Source of the DNA: Ahrensia sp. R2A130
Lineage (GTDB): Bacteria; Pseudomonadota; Alphaproteobacteria; Rhizobiales; Rhizobiaceae
Direction of reading: 5' to 3'
Assembly (NCBI RefSeq): GCF_000179775.1
Contig: NZ_AEEB01000014.1
Coordinates: 62,001-126,000 of the forward strand
Length of the DNA: 64,000 nucleotides
Positions within the stretch are counted from its first letter, which is position 1; the number at the start of each line of letters is the position of its first letter. Position numbers and translations under genes: made by a program. A model generated the notes under the pieces. The model was not told the origin of the DNA and did not search any database. It worked only from the letters and a program-made list of their open reading frames with translations. Positions 1-9,042 of the stretch are shown here, in pieces.

Positions 1-845
1 AATCGCGGCATGGCACCTTCAATCTGGGTAAGGCGTTCTTTGCCCGCGGAAGCTAATGGCGTCGAACCCATGAGACCGATGGAGTAAGGGTGTTTCGGAT
101 CGGTCAGCACGTCCTTTGTTGGGCCGAGTTCTGCCAGACGTCCGGCGTACATCACGGCGACTCGGTCTGTCGCTTCTGCAATTACACCCATGTCGTGGGT
201 GATGAGCATGACAGCTGTTTGGCGCTCGCGGCACAGACGGCGCAACAGCGCGATGATTTGTGCTTGCACCGAAACATCGAGCGCTGTGGTCGGCTCATCG
301 GCAATGATGAAAGAGGGTTCCGCGCACAGTGCCAAAGCGATAACGACGCGCTGGCGCATGCCGCCGGAAAACTGGTGCGGGTATGCGTCGATGCGCTCTT
401 CTGCAGCTGGAATGCCAACCTCTTTTAACCCGTCGATGGCGCGTTGATGCGCTTCATCTTTTGACACATCAAGATGTTCGAGAATGGTTTCGCGCAACTG
501 ATCACCTATGGTGAGCAAGGGGTTCAGCGAGGTTAGAGGGTCTTGGAAGACCATGCCGATTTGCTTGCCTCGCAGGCGACGCATCGGTTCGCCTTGCAGA
601 TGATCGATACGATCTCCGTTCAACCAAATCTCACCGCTGGCGATGTGGGCAGGCCGTGTCAGCAAACCTATGACGGCGTTGCCTGTCATGGATTTCCCAG
701 CGCCTGACTCGCCCACTACGCCAAGAATTTCGCCGGGCGCGATGTCGAAACTCACACGGTCGACTGGACGGAGTACGGAATGGCGGGTTGGGATGTCGAC
801 GATCAAGTCGCGGACGGACAGAGTAGCTTCGCTGTTTCGGTTCAT
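1..845 (-). CDS. Oligopeptide ABC transporter ATP-binding protein, partial (DppD/OppD-like)
   Basis: This is the cytoplasmic ATPase of a peptide-type ABC importer, running off the left edge, so the C-terminal end is missing. The visible 281 codons start MNRNSEATLSVRDL and contain a Walker A motif (GESGAGKS), a Q-loop (MVFQDPLTSLNP), the signature FSGGMRQR, Walker B (IIADEPTTALD) and the switch His (LITHD). The C-terminal part reaches the HPYS(I)GL segment typical of the DppD/OppD class. It begins 11 bases after the upstream permease stop and is the fifth gene of a minus-strand operon. The substrate cannot be read from the sequence; dipeptides, oligopeptides and related compounds are all possible. 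Confidence 0.93.
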   Translation of the reverse strand, partial: MNRNSEATLSVRDLIVDIPTRHSVLRPVDRVSFDIAPGEILGVVGESGAGKSMTGNAVIGLLTRPAHIASGEIWLNGDRIDHLQGEPMRRLRGKQIGMVFQDPLTSLNPLLTIGDQLRETILEHLDVSKDEAHQRAIDGLKEVGIPAAEERIDAYPHQFSGGMRQRVVIALALCAEPSFIIADEPTTALDVSVQAQIIALLRRLCRERQTAVMLITHDMGVIAEATDRVAVMYAGRLAELGPTKDVLTDPKHPYSIGLMGSTPLASAGKERLTQIEGAMPR

Positions 846-856
846 CTGGTGATCGC

Positions 857-1771
857 CTAGCGCAGCTTGGGGTTAAGCGCATCGCGCAGCCAGTCGCCCA
901 GCAAATTCACGGAGAGTGCGAGAACAAGCAGCGTGACCGCAGGGAAGAGAATGATCCACCACTCGCCGGAAAACAGAAAGCCCTGACCGATGCGAATAAG
1001 CGTGCCGAGCGATGGCTGCGTGGGCGGTGCGCCGACGCCAAGGAAGGACAGCGTTGCTTCTGCGATGATGGCCAGCGCGAGTGAAATTGTAGCAATTACG
1101 AGGACGGGTGACAGCACGTTGGGCAGGATGTGACGCAGCATTATCGCGCCGGGTTTCCGGCCGATCAGTTTCGCTGCCATCACGTATTCCTTGTTGCGTT
1201 CTACCAGTGTCGCGCCCCGCACGACGCGGGCAAATTGTACCCAGTCCGACAAGCCGATGGCGATGATAAGCACCCAGATCGCCACTTCATCACGGTGTTC
1301 TACTGGCGTTACGCCTTTGGCGATGCCGAAGATAAGCATGGCGACGAGGATGGCGGGGAAGGTCAACTGCACATCGGCGATGCGCATGATGATGGTCTCG
1401 GTCCAACCACCGACATAGCCCGCCACCAAGCCCAACGTAACGCCTAGAACGAGCGCGAATAGAACGGCCGTGAACCCGACAAAAAGCGAAATCCGCATGC
1501 CGTAGAGAATGGTGGAGAAGACATCGCGGCCCTGATCGTCTGTGCCGAGCCAGAACGTGTCGCCGGTGAAAGCGTTGGGTTCCATCGGCTTGGAGAAGCC
1601 ATTCATCAGATTGAGAGATGCAGGATCGAACGGATTATAAGGCGCAATCAGCGGAGCGAATACCGCAGCCAGAACCAGAATGAGAACGACCATCAGCGAC
1701 ACCACTGCCACCGGGGAGCGGCGGAATGACCATGCAACGTCAGAATGCCAGGCGAGGATGAGCGCGCTCAT
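857..1771 (-). CDS. Peptide ABC transporter permease (DppC-like)
   Basis: Inner-membrane permease of 304 residues in the DppC/OppC family. There is an N-terminal cytoplasmic stretch, a first membrane helix around residues 22-44, then a periplasmic loop (NPFDPASLN, FWLGTDDQGRDVFS) that is a hallmark of the DppC side. Helices follow from about residue 93 onward, and the EAA-type loop that contacts the ATPase is near residues 200-225 (AAKLIGRKPGAIMLRHILPN). The start ATG lies 4 bases after the DppB stop, so the two permeases are probably translationally coupled. They would form a heterodimeric channel energised by the ATPase downstream. Confidence 0.95.
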   Translation of the reverse strand: MSALILAWHSDVAWSFRRSPVAVVSLMVVLILVLAAVFAPLIAPYNPFDPASLNLMNGFSKPMEPNAFTGDTFWLGTDDQGRDVFSTILYGMRISLFVGFTAVLFALVLGVTLGLVAGYVGGWTETIIMRIADVQLTFPAILVAMLIFGIAKGVTPVEHRDEVAIWVLIIAIGLSDWVQFARVVRGATLVERNKEYVMAAKLIGRKPGAIMLRHILPNVLSPVLVIATISLALAIIAEATLSFLGVGAPPTQPSLGTLIRIGQGFLFSGEWWIILFPAVTLLVLALSVNLLGDWLRDALNPKLR

Positions 1772-1775
1772 GGCT

Positions 1776-2777
1776 TCAACCTTCAGCTGATGAGCGGTCG
1801 ACGCGCAGGCGCGGATCGATGTTGAAATAGAGGATGTCGACGATGAGGTTGATACCGACGAACATGACGGAGATCAGCATCAGATACGCAGCCATGACGG
1901 GGATATCGACGAACTGGATCGCGTTAATGAACAATAGGCCGACACCAGGCCACTGGAACACCGTTTCAGTGATGATTGCGAAGGCAATAATTGCGCCAAG
2001 CTGAAGGCCGGTAACTGTAATGACGGGCACGAGTGTGTTCTTCAGCGCGTGCCGGAAATTGACGGTTTTTTCTTTCAGGCCGCGTGCGCGTGCGAAGCGA
2101 ATATAGTCCGCCCGTAGCACCTCAAGCATCTCAGACCGCACCAGCCGCATGATGAGTGTCATCTGGTAGAGACCCAGCGTGATGGACGGTAATATGAGTG
2201 CCTGCAGGCCGGACCATGTGAGGAAGCCAGTGGTCCAGCCGCCGATTTTGACTGTGTCGCCGCGCCCGAAACTGGGCAACCAGCCGAGTTCCACAGCAAA
2301 CAGATAGATAAGCAAAATGCCGATGAGGAAGGTGGGCAGTGATACGCCTATCAGCGAGGTCGCCAGCACTATATTGGCCGCAACACCGTCTCGCCTGATG
2401 GCTGTGAAAACTCCGAGAACGACGCCGAAGAAGATGGCTAGAAAGCCGGAAACTGCCGCTAGTTCAAGTGTTGCGGGAGCGCGTTCCTTGAGAATCGAAG
2501 AGACCGGTCGGCCCTGTCGGTAAGATACACCGAAGTCCCCCTGCACGGCTTTGCCGAGAAACTTCGCGTATTGAATGACGAAAGGTTGGTCGAGGCCGAG
2601 TTCGCCGCGAAGGCGTTCGATATCGGCGTCAGTGCGTTCCTGTCCCAACATGTTGTCGATCGGGTCGCCAACGAAGCGGAACATGGAAAATGCCACCAGA
2701 CCCACCACAAGCAGGACCACGATGGACTGGAACACACGTTGGATGGTGAAGGCGAGCATGGCATTGGCTTGCGCCAC
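1776..2777 (-). CDS. Peptide ABC transporter permease (DppB-like)
   Basis: Inner-membrane permease of 333 residues in the DppB/OppB family. The first helix (about residues 9-31) is followed by the family-typical FVGDPIDNMLGQ segment and then five further helices. The EAA loop is near residues 234-262 (DYIRFARARGLKEKTVNFRHAL). The chosen start is a GTG at 2777 preceded by AGGAAA. An ATG six codons downstream (2759) is possible but has no clear ribosome binding site. The GTG and its binding site sit inside a perfect 13-bp hairpin (2767-2796), so translation may be limited by RNA structure. Confidence 0.93.
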   Translation of the reverse strand: MAQANAMLAFTIQRVFQSIVVLLVVGLVAFSMFRFVGDPIDNMLGQERTDADIERLRGELGLDQPFVIQYAKFLGKAVQGDFGVSYRQGRPVSSILKERAPATLELAAVSGFLAIFFGVVLGVFTAIRRDGVAANIVLATSLIGVSLPTFLIGILLIYLFAVELGWLPSFGRGDTVKIGGWTTGFLTWSGLQALILPSITLGLYQMTLIMRLVRSEMLEVLRADYIRFARARGLKEKTVNFRHALKNTLVPVITVTGLQLGAIIAFAIITETVFQWPGVGLLFINAIQFVDIPVMAAYLMLISVMFVGINLIVDILYFNIDPRLRVDRSSAEG

Positions 2778-2796
2778 AGTTTCCTGTGGCGCAAGC
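2767..2796 (-). promoter_or_regulatory. Perfect 13-bp stem-loop over the DppB start
   Basis: An inverted repeat with arms at 2767-2779 and 2784-2796 and a 4-base loop lies between the solute-binding protein gene and DppB. On the coding (minus) strand the loop holds part of AGGAAA and the 3' arm contains the GTG start. There is no following U-run, so it is more likely an mRNA-stability or translation-control element than a terminator. Confidence 0.65.
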
Positions 2797-2817
2797 CCTG
2801 ATCACAGTTGGCTGCCG

Positions 2818-4383
2818 TTAGTTCACAGTCACCCAACGAAGCAGAAAGAAGTCGTCCGGTCGCTGTGTCAGGTCGATATTCTTGCGCGCACCCCAAACGA
2901 GAGGTTGAACGTAGAGCGGCACGTAGGCCACTTCGTCCTGCAAGATTTTCGCGCTCTCATCCAACATTGCCTGACGTTTCGTATCGTCGAGTTCAGATTG
3001 GATCTGCGGCAGTAGCTCATCAATGCGAGTGTTGGAAAAATCGCCAAAGTTCCAGGAACCAAGCTTCTTTTCAGCGTTCGGCGTGGCGGCCAAAAAGCGG
3101 ATGGGGTGTTCGGCATCGAACGTACCCGGTGACCAGCCCAACAGGTACATATCGAAATTGTCTGCCCGCAGCTCCGGCCAGTAATTGCGCACCGGCATGG
3201 CATCGAGTTCGGCCTTGATGCCGATCTGAGCGAGCATCGAAACGATGGCCTGACAGACAGCTTCGTCGTTGAGATAGCGGTCGTTGGAACATTTCAGACC
3301 GAACGAGAAACCATCTGGGTAGCCCGCTTCGGTCAGCAATGTCTTGGCTGTTGCCACATCAGTTGCCGGACGTGCGGCGAGGCTTGGGGAGTAGCCGCGC
3401 ATTGCGGGGCTGACGAGTTGGGACGCAGCTTCAGCCGAGCCGCGCATAATCGTCGTTAGGATAGCATCTACATTGACGGCCTGTGCCACGGCCTGACGCA
3501 CCTTCACGTCTTTGAACGGGTTGGGCTTTTCAGCATCCGCGCCATATTTCAAAGTCTCCGCCTGATGGGGAAAGCCCAGCATGATGACGCGGGCTTCGAT
3601 GCCCTTGATGATCTTCACGTCAGCGGTTTGTTCAAGTCGTGCAGCGTCTTGGATAGGCACCGGATTGATGAGGTCGACGTCGCCAGACAGCAGAGCAGCA
3701 ACTGAAGTCGCGGGGTTCTGGATTGGCGTGAACTCGGCGCGGGTGATGTTGTGTTCCGCCGTGTCCCACCAATTGGCGAAGGGCGTTAGCACCGTTTTCA
3801 AGCCCGGCTGACGTTCGGTCAAAACGAAGGGGCCGGTGCCGTTTGCGTTTAGCGTGGCGTGGGTTTCGGTGTCTTTGGCAGGCACGGTTGAATCGTTAGC
3901 TTCGGCCCAACCCTTGTCCATAATCATGAAGTTGGCGATGGAATCTGGGAAAATTGGATTAGGTGCGGTTGTCATGAAATCGATGGTGTAGTCATCAACG
4001 ATTTTCACTTCAGATACCGGCGCGAACCATGACCGTGTGTCAGCCGCTTCGCTCGAAGCGCGCTCGTATGAGAACAATACGTCTTCGGCGTTGAATTCTG
4101 CGCCATCGTGGAACGTCACGCCCTGCCGTAAGGTGAAGCGCCAACCCTTGTCGCCCAGCGGTTCCCAGCCCTCGGCCAATGCGCCTTCGATGACCATATC
4201 TTTGTCGCGGCGGACAAGGCCTTCATAGACATTGTTGAGAAACGAAAAAACCGGCGCTGAGTTGGATGCGTGGGGATCCATCGTGTCAGGGTCGGTTTTC
4301 GATGCCCATTTGAATGTTTCAGCCTGGGCCGTTGTCGCCAACAATGTTGTGGCCAGCAGGGCGGTCGCGAGGTGCTTTAGCAA
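2818..4383 (-). CDS. ABC transporter solute-binding protein, family 5 (second of two)
   Basis: Periplasmic substrate-binding protein of 521 residues, SBP family 5 (DppA/OppA type). It has a Sec signal peptide ending near residue 21 (TTAQA). The family motifs are TDPDTMDPH near the N-terminus, the VTFHDGAEFNAEDVLFSYER block and NGTGPFVL. The start is TTG at 4383; no ATG in this frame would keep the signal peptide intact. It lies downstream of a paralogue of 526 residues with the same architecture, so the transporter probably uses two binding proteins with different or overlapping specificity. The ligand is not predictable here. Confidence 0.95.
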   Translation of the reverse strand: MLKHLATALLATTLLATTAQAETFKWASKTDPDTMDPHASNSAPVFSFLNNVYEGLVRRDKDMVIEGALAEGWEPLGDKGWRFTLRQGVTFHDGAEFNAEDVLFSYERASSEAADTRSWFAPVSEVKIVDDYTIDFMTTAPNPIFPDSIANFMIMDKGWAEANDSTVPAKDTETHATLNANGTGPFVLTERQPGLKTVLTPFANWWDTAEHNITRAEFTPIQNPATSVAALLSGDVDLINPVPIQDAARLEQTADVKIIKGIEARVIMLGFPHQAETLKYGADAEKPNPFKDVKVRQAVAQAVNVDAILTTIMRGSAEAASQLVSPAMRGYSPSLAARPATDVATAKTLLTEAGYPDGFSFGLKCSNDRYLNDEAVCQAIVSMLAQIGIKAELDAMPVRNYWPELRADNFDMYLLGWSPGTFDAEHPIRFLAATPNAEKKLGSWNFGDFSNTRIDELLPQIQSELDDTKRQAMLDESAKILQDEVAYVPLYVQPLVWGARKNIDLTQRPDDFFLLRWVTVN

Positions 4384-4414
4384 GGGGAACTCACTTTCGT
4401 GGTGGTTGAAACAA

Positions 4415-4441
4415 ATCGGCCGGGCACGAGGCCCGGCCGAT
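4415..4441 (-). promoter_or_regulatory. Intercistronic hairpin between the two binding-protein genes
   Basis: A perfect 11-bp GC-rich stem (4415-4425 with 4431-4441) and a 5-base loop sit between the two solute-binding protein genes. On the minus strand it is followed by TTGTTT, not a long U-run. Such hairpins behind the first binding-protein gene usually stabilise the upstream transcript or partially terminate, raising its level over downstream genes. Confidence 0.6.
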
Positions 4442-4464
4442 AGGTATTTTAACGTTATGCCTGA

Positions 4465-6045
4465 CTACTTCGACATTTTGAAGTATTTGAACTTTGCAGT
4501 GTCTTCTGGATCGACAACCGTGTCGACCTTGGAGGACAGACCCCAGTTCAACACTTGGTGATGAATCGGGATGTAGAGCTGCTCGTCCTGCACCACTTTC
4601 CAGATGTCAGCGATCATGCCGTTGCGCTTCTCGAGATCTGTTTCAGACGCAAGCGCCTGAATTTTGGTGTCGAGATCTGCGTTGGAGAAGCGGGTGCCGT
4701 TCCACGATCCGTATTTCTCGCCTTTGGTATGGGCGAGGAAGTTGAAGATGTATTCTGAGTCGTAAGTCGGAACACCCCAACCGAGCATGTAGAAATCTGT
4801 TTCAAGGTTGTTGATGAGCGGGAAATGCTGCGCTTTTGGCTTGGCATCCAACTGCACATCCACGCCGATCTGCGCCAGCATACCAACGGCTGCCTGACAG
4901 ATACCTTCATCGTTGACGTATCGGTCGTTAGGGCAATCGAGACGGATGGAGAAGCCTTCGCCGTAGCCAGCTTCGCTCATCAGAGCTTTGGCTTTTTCCA
5001 CGTCGGTGGTCGGCACAGCATCAAGCGTTTCCGTCCAGCCGTTGACAAATGGCGGTGCAATCATGCCAGCGGGGATCGATTGCTCGCGCATGACGACTTT
5101 TTTGATAGCTTCGCGGTTGATGGCCATGTTCATGGCTTGGCGAACGCGAACATCGGCCAGCGGGTTCTTGCCTTCGACGTTGTCGGAAGTCAGATCGGCA
5201 TCGCCAGAGTTCATGCCGAAGAAGATAACGCGGTTCTGTGGTGCGGTCTTCACGGTCAAACCTTCAGTGCTGTTCACACGTTCGAGATCCTGCACCGGCA
5301 CGTCCTGAATGAAGTCCACTTCACCTGACAGCATGGCGGCGACGCGGGTCGCAGCATTCTGGATAGGTGTGTAGATGATCTCCGTCACTTCCATGGGGAA
5401 TTCGTCTTTGCCCCAGTAGTCCGTGTTCATTGTCAGAACGGTTTTGGTGTCCGGCTCGCGGGAAACCAGTTTGTAGGGGCCGGTGCCGTTGGCGTTGCGT
5501 GCCGCGAAAGTTTCTTCGCCACCTTCGTAGTCCTGGACTTTCACAGCGTTGTTAGTCTCAGCCCATGTCTTGTCGAGAATGAACATGTTGGTGAGGTTGC
5601 TGGGCATGATGGGATTGGGGCCGGTGGTTTCAATATCGACACCGTATTTTCCGTCTGCGCGGACTTCCTTCACGGAGGCCAACAGTTCCTTGAAGTCGGA
5701 ATCCTTGGTCATGGCGCGGTTGAGTGAGAAGACCACGTCTTCGGAGTCAAACTCGGAACCGTCGTGGAATTTTACGCCTTCGCGTAATTTGAACTTCCAG
5801 ACGTTCGGGTTGTCGGCGCTGACACCCCATTCGGTGGCGAGAGCAGGCACGATCTTACCTGTCATGTCGCGAATGATGAGCGGCTCCATGATCTGGTGCG
5901 CCAGTGAAGACGTGGGGCCTTCGTTTTGCGCATGGGGATCAAGTGTTAGCGCATCACCTGCGCGTGCCCAGCGCAGGGTTTCAGCCGATGCGGTGGTTGC
6001 CGTAAACGCGATGGCTGCGGCGAGAAGAATCTTGGTATGTTTCAT
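4465..6045 (-). CDS. ABC transporter solute-binding protein, family 5 (first of two)
   Basis: Periplasmic binding protein of 526 residues, SBP family 5. The signal peptide is cleaved near residue 21 (TTASA). Family blocks are visible: DALTLDPHAQNEGPTS, VKFHDGSEFDSEDVVFSLNR and RNANGTGPYKLVSREPDTKTVL. The middle of the protein carries the LDCPNDRYVNDEGICQAAVGML segment that it shares closely with the downstream paralogue, indicating a tandem duplication. It is the first gene of the operon; the promoter should lie in the 87-base gap before the next gene upstream. Its position at the head of the operon fits the high stoichiometry binding proteins need. Confidence 0.95.
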   Translation of the reverse strand: MKHTKILLAAAIAFTATTASAETLRWARAGDALTLDPHAQNEGPTSSLAHQIMEPLIIRDMTGKIVPALATEWGVSADNPNVWKFKLREGVKFHDGSEFDSEDVVFSLNRAMTKDSDFKELLASVKEVRADGKYGVDIETTGPNPIMPSNLTNMFILDKTWAETNNAVKVQDYEGGEETFAARNANGTGPYKLVSREPDTKTVLTMNTDYWGKDEFPMEVTEIIYTPIQNAATRVAAMLSGEVDFIQDVPVQDLERVNSTEGLTVKTAPQNRVIFFGMNSGDADLTSDNVEGKNPLADVRVRQAMNMAINREAIKKVVMREQSIPAGMIAPPFVNGWTETLDAVPTTDVEKAKALMSEAGYGEGFSIRLDCPNDRYVNDEGICQAAVGMLAQIGVDVQLDAKPKAQHFPLINNLETDFYMLGWGVPTYDSEYIFNFLAHTKGEKYGSWNGTRFSNADLDTKIQALASETDLEKRNGMIADIWKVVQDEQLYIPIHHQVLNWGLSSKVDTVVDPEDTAKFKYFKMSK

Positions 6046-6132
6046 AAGGGAACTCCCAGGTTGGATCGCCCAGATGCTGCCAAGATTTTTGCCTGCGGTC
6101 TATAGAAACCGAACGCAGGTTCGTGCGTTACT

Positions 6133-6819
6133 TCAGTTGGTCATCAGCGCGAAGCTGGATGACTGGTCGCTCTTGTTCTCGACAACGATGGTGAAATTAC
6201 CAGTAAACGCAGGTGTCCAGCCGCATTGGCTGACGTTGCTCGGGTCTGTTCGCGAACATATCAAGTGGCCATCGGCGTCGTAAATATACATGTCTAGATT
6301 AGCCTCGTTGTGCCCCTCAGCATAAACTTCTGCGAACTTCCCACCTTCGAATGACAGGTTTCGGTAGTGCCGCTTCCCACGTGGTTTGATGCGGGCCTTC
6401 GAATAGACGGCGCCGTTGACCACGCCTTTACTACGGGCGGCTCGAACGTCTTCTGCCAAGCTGGCGACGGTTTCATTGCCGTTCGACATCTTAACCGCCA
6501 GTCCAAGCATTTCTTCCCATGACATAACGAGGGCAGAGCCATCGCTGGTATGGGCTGCGCCTCCTTCTTCTTCAGATGGTAGTGGCACTTCGCGCAGACC
6601 TGCCTTCCGGCGCAATTTAGCGGCTGTAATCATCGTGTAGGGATCATTGTCCGCACGCGCTATTTCGAAGAGCTTGTGAGATGTCACTGCCATCGAGATG
6701 CCGCCTGTGACAGGCAGCGTATCTGAAAAGTTGATGTTTGGCTTGGCAAACGTTGTTGCTGGTAGCGCCAGTGCTGCTGCGATGGTGATGAATAGCACGC
6801 GGTAGATCGGGTTCGACAT
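6133..6819 (-). CDS. Exported protein of unknown function, PPC-like C-terminal domain (paralogue 1)
   Basis: A 228-residue exported protein not assigned to a named family. The start at 6819 gives a clear signal peptide (hydrophobic core FITIAAALALPA, cleavage after TTFA). The C-terminal 70 residues (EGGKFAEVYAEGHNEANLDM onward, ending FALMTN) align along their length with the C-terminus of the protein at 11337-12047, including two Cys (LICSR and SQCGW) and the FTGNF/WTGTF turn. The pattern resembles bacterial pre-peptidase C-terminal beta-sandwich domains; that assignment is inference. It is divergent from the two-component system, and the shared 17-bp motif lies between them. Confidence 0.75.
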   Translation of the reverse strand: MSNPIYRVLFITIAAALALPATTFAKPNINFSDTLPVTGGISMAVTSHKLFEIARADNDPYTMITAAKLRRKAGLREVPLPSEEEGGAAHTSDGSALVMSWEEMLGLAVKMSNGNETVASLAEDVRAARSKGVVNGAVYSKARIKPRGKRHYRNLSFEGGKFAEVYAEGHNEANLDMYIYDADGHLICSRTDPSNVSQCGWTPAFTGNFTIVVENKSDQSSSFALMTN

Positions 6820-6897
6820 TTCGATAACTCCATGAACGTCGCGAAAAGTTAGCAAAGGGGCGCGCAGGTTAGAACCGGAAAGACGGTTCAAAATATG

Positions 6898-6914
6898 CAT
6901 GACTGAATTTGTCA
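6898..6914 (+). promoter_or_regulatory. 17-bp operator-like motif, copy 1, with promoter for the response regulator
   Basis: CATGACTGAATTTGTCA on the plus strand, containing the inverted repeat TGAC-N7-GTCA. One base downstream is AGGAAC (6916-6921), then 17 bases, then TAGACT (6939-6944), a plausible -35/-10 pair for the response regulator gene at 6977. The same motif occurs upstream of 12047 and 19012. It could also serve the divergent gene starting at 6819. Confidence 0.6.
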
Positions 6915-6976
6915 TAGGAACGACGCCCCTAATTCCCCTAGACTGTGTTCATGTTCACACGCACAACGCTAAGCCC

Positions 6977-7666
6977 ATGACAATTCTCATCGTGGAAGAC
7001 GACAGCGTAACCGCGCAGGCAATGGCAGAAATGGCAGAAGAGTTGGGCCATGAAGCTGTTGTGGTCGATAGTTTCGAAGCTTGTATTTCAGCGGTCGAAC
7101 AGCACGCGCCGGAACTCATCCTGCTCGACAGGATGCTACCGAGTGGTGATGGTTTGGATGCGATTGCCAAGCTGCGCTTGAAGGGCGCCGGATGCTTGGT
7201 AATGGTCGTCAGCGCGCTGGGCCGTGCTAGCAACCGCGTTGAAGGATTGGAGAAGGGTGCTGATGATTATCTTGCCAAACCGTTCGATCCGCTGGAATTG
7301 CGTGCGCGCATGAAGGCGCTTCTTCGGCGCAATGCAGTGCAGAGCACGGACAACGACTTAATAGTCTTTCACGATCTGGAAATTCGCCTCAAAGCCCGCA
7401 CCGTTCACAGGGCTGGTTGCCATATAGCAGTTTCGCCGAAAGAGTTTGAGCTCATCTGCTATTTCGCCAGCAACGCCAATGAGGCAGTTACCCGCAAAAT
7501 GTTGCTGGAACACGTGTGGAAGCTGAACTTCGATCCACAAACCAATGTCGTCGATGTTCATGTAGGCCGTTTGCGGCGTAAGCTGGAGTTCGATGGTCTG
7601 CCGCCGCTGATCCACACCATAAGGGGTGAGGGCTATCTCTTTACGTCGGACCCTGTGGGCACTTGA
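6977..7666 (+). CDS. OmpR/PhoB-type response regulator
   Basis: Cytoplasmic DNA-binding response regulator of 229 residues. The receiver domain covers about residues 1-115, with acidic pocket residues (VEDD), phospho-acceptor Asp51 (ILLDRMLP), and the conserved Lys in LAKPFDP. The winged-helix domain covers about residues 130-225 (FELICYFASN, VDVHVGRLRRKL, HTIRGEGYLF). The start MTILIVEDD at 6977 is chosen because the receiver fold begins there; the upstream in-frame extension has no homologous content. Its TGA overlaps the TTG start of the histidine kinase. It is the obvious candidate to bind the 17-bp motif found in this locus. Confidence 0.93.
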   Translation: MTILIVEDDSVTAQAMAEMAEELGHEAVVVDSFEACISAVEQHAPELILLDRMLPSGDGLDAIAKLRLKGAGCLVMVVSALGRASNRVEGLEKGADDYLAKPFDPLELRARMKALLRRNAVQSTDNDLIVFHDLEIRLKARTVHRAGCHIAVSPKEFELICYFASNANEAVTRKMLLEHVWKLNFDPQTNVVDVHVGRLRRKLEFDGLPPLIHTIRGEGYLFTSDPVGT

Positions 7667-9042
7667 CCCGTTCACCAGCTTTGTTGCGGCTTGTTACGAT
7701 GATCGCAATCAGCACGACGCTGTTGGCAGCGCTTTCCGCCTTCGCGATTTATCGCGCCGTGGAAAAGGAAGCACAGGCGCAACTGCAGGCTGTTTTGGAT
7801 GCTGACCTAGAGGGATTTGCTGACCTTTACGCCCAACGTCGAACGATTTCTGTGCGGGAGGGAATGGAGCGTCGTATCGCCAATGGTACAAAGCCCGAAG
7901 AACAGATTTTTCTGCTGAAAGATCAGAATGCCGACAAGCTTGGTGGCAATGTTGATGACATGCCGAACGCTTTGACCGTGCAAGACCGTTGGGTAGAATT
8001 CTCGCTCACCGATGCTGAAGGCATTGCAACAGCCTATCGCGGGTCGGCTACAGAACTTCCAGGCGGTTTCGCGTTGATGAATGCGCGCGCGACCACGGCC
8101 CGGGATGCGTTGCTGGCCTCAGTTTCCCAAATTTCTTTCGTTTCTTTACCTTTAATTGCCTGCATTGCTGCTTTGGTTGGCTGGATGATCTGCGGCCCTA
8201 TTCTACGCCGAATTGATCATCTTAACGCTGTTCTCAGCGACGTCGAAACTGGCCAGTTGGATCGTCGCGCAGCGCAATCGCACTGTGATGATGAATTCGG
8301 TCGACTTGGCGAGAACATCAACCGAATGCTGGACCGTGTTCAAGATTTGAACCGACAAACGTTATCGCTCGCGGACCACATTGCTCACGAACTTCGGACA
8401 CCGTTCAACCGGCTGAAACTTGCACTTGCGCAGTTGAGCAAGGATGCTGCTGATCCTAAGGCCAATCTCCTAGTATCAGTTGAAACGATCAATTCTGAAA
8501 TTGATCAGACTGTTTCGGTCTTCGAGGCACTGCTCGACATTTCCCAAACCGAAGCCGACGCGCAAAGTCTCTCCGGCTTCGTCATTTGTGATCTCCACCA
8601 GATCGTTGATGATGTTGTGGAACTTTACTCAGCGGTTGCAGAAGACCGCGGCGTCGAACTGGAAGTTCCTGAAGTTGGGGTTTTTAAGGTTTTGGGTGAC
8701 GGGACCCTGCTTATGCGCTTGATTGCGAACCTGTTGGATAACGCGATAAAATTCACACCCGAAGATGGTCGGGTGACGGTTGGACTTTCGACTTTTGAGG
8801 ACAGGGTTGTGTTGACGATTTCCGATACAGGGCCGGGTGTGAAAGCAAACATGCGTGATGACATGTTCCGCCGTTTTGTGCGCGGGACCGACACGCAGAG
8901 CGTGCCCGGCCACGGGCTTGGGTTGGCGTTGGTGAAGGCGATTGCTGTGCGTCACGGGGCGCGGGTTTCGCTTCCTGAAGTCGAACAAGGTTTTGCAATT
9001 GAACTTCGTTTTCCGGCGCAAAGGGCAAGTACTGGGTCGTGA
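7663..9042 (+). CDS. Membrane sensor histidine kinase
   Basis: Sensor kinase of 459 residues, partner of the regulator it overlaps by four bases (TTGA). There are two membrane helices (about residues 9-30 and 157-178) enclosing a periplasmic sensor segment of about 125 residues with no recognised fold. A HAMP-like linker follows, then the H-box (HELRTP, His242), the N-box (NLLDNAIKFTPE), the G1 box (ISDTGPGV) and the G2 region (GHGLGLALVKAI). An alternative start is ATG at 7699. The sensed signal is unknown; the periplasmic sensor and the exported products of the surrounding genes suggest envelope monitoring. Confidence 0.93.
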   Translation: MTRSPALLRLVTMIAISTTLLAALSAFAIYRAVEKEAQAQLQAVLDADLEGFADLYAQRRTISVREGMERRIANGTKPEEQIFLLKDQNADKLGGNVDDMPNALTVQDRWVEFSLTDAEGIATAYRGSATELPGGFALMNARATTARDALLASVSQISFVSLPLIACIAALVGWMICGPILRRIDHLNAVLSDVETGQLDRRAAQSHCDDEFGRLGENINRMLDRVQDLNRQTLSLADHIAHELRTPFNRLKLALAQLSKDAADPKANLLVSVETINSEIDQTVSVFEALLDISQTEADAQSLSGFVICDLHQIVDDVVELYSAVAEDRGVELEVPEVGVFKVLGDGTLLMRLIANLLDNAIKFTPEDGRVTVGLSTFEDRVVLTISDTGPGVKANMRDDMFRRFVRGTDTQSVPGHGLGLALVKAIAVRHGARVSLPEVEQGFAIELRFPAQRASTGS

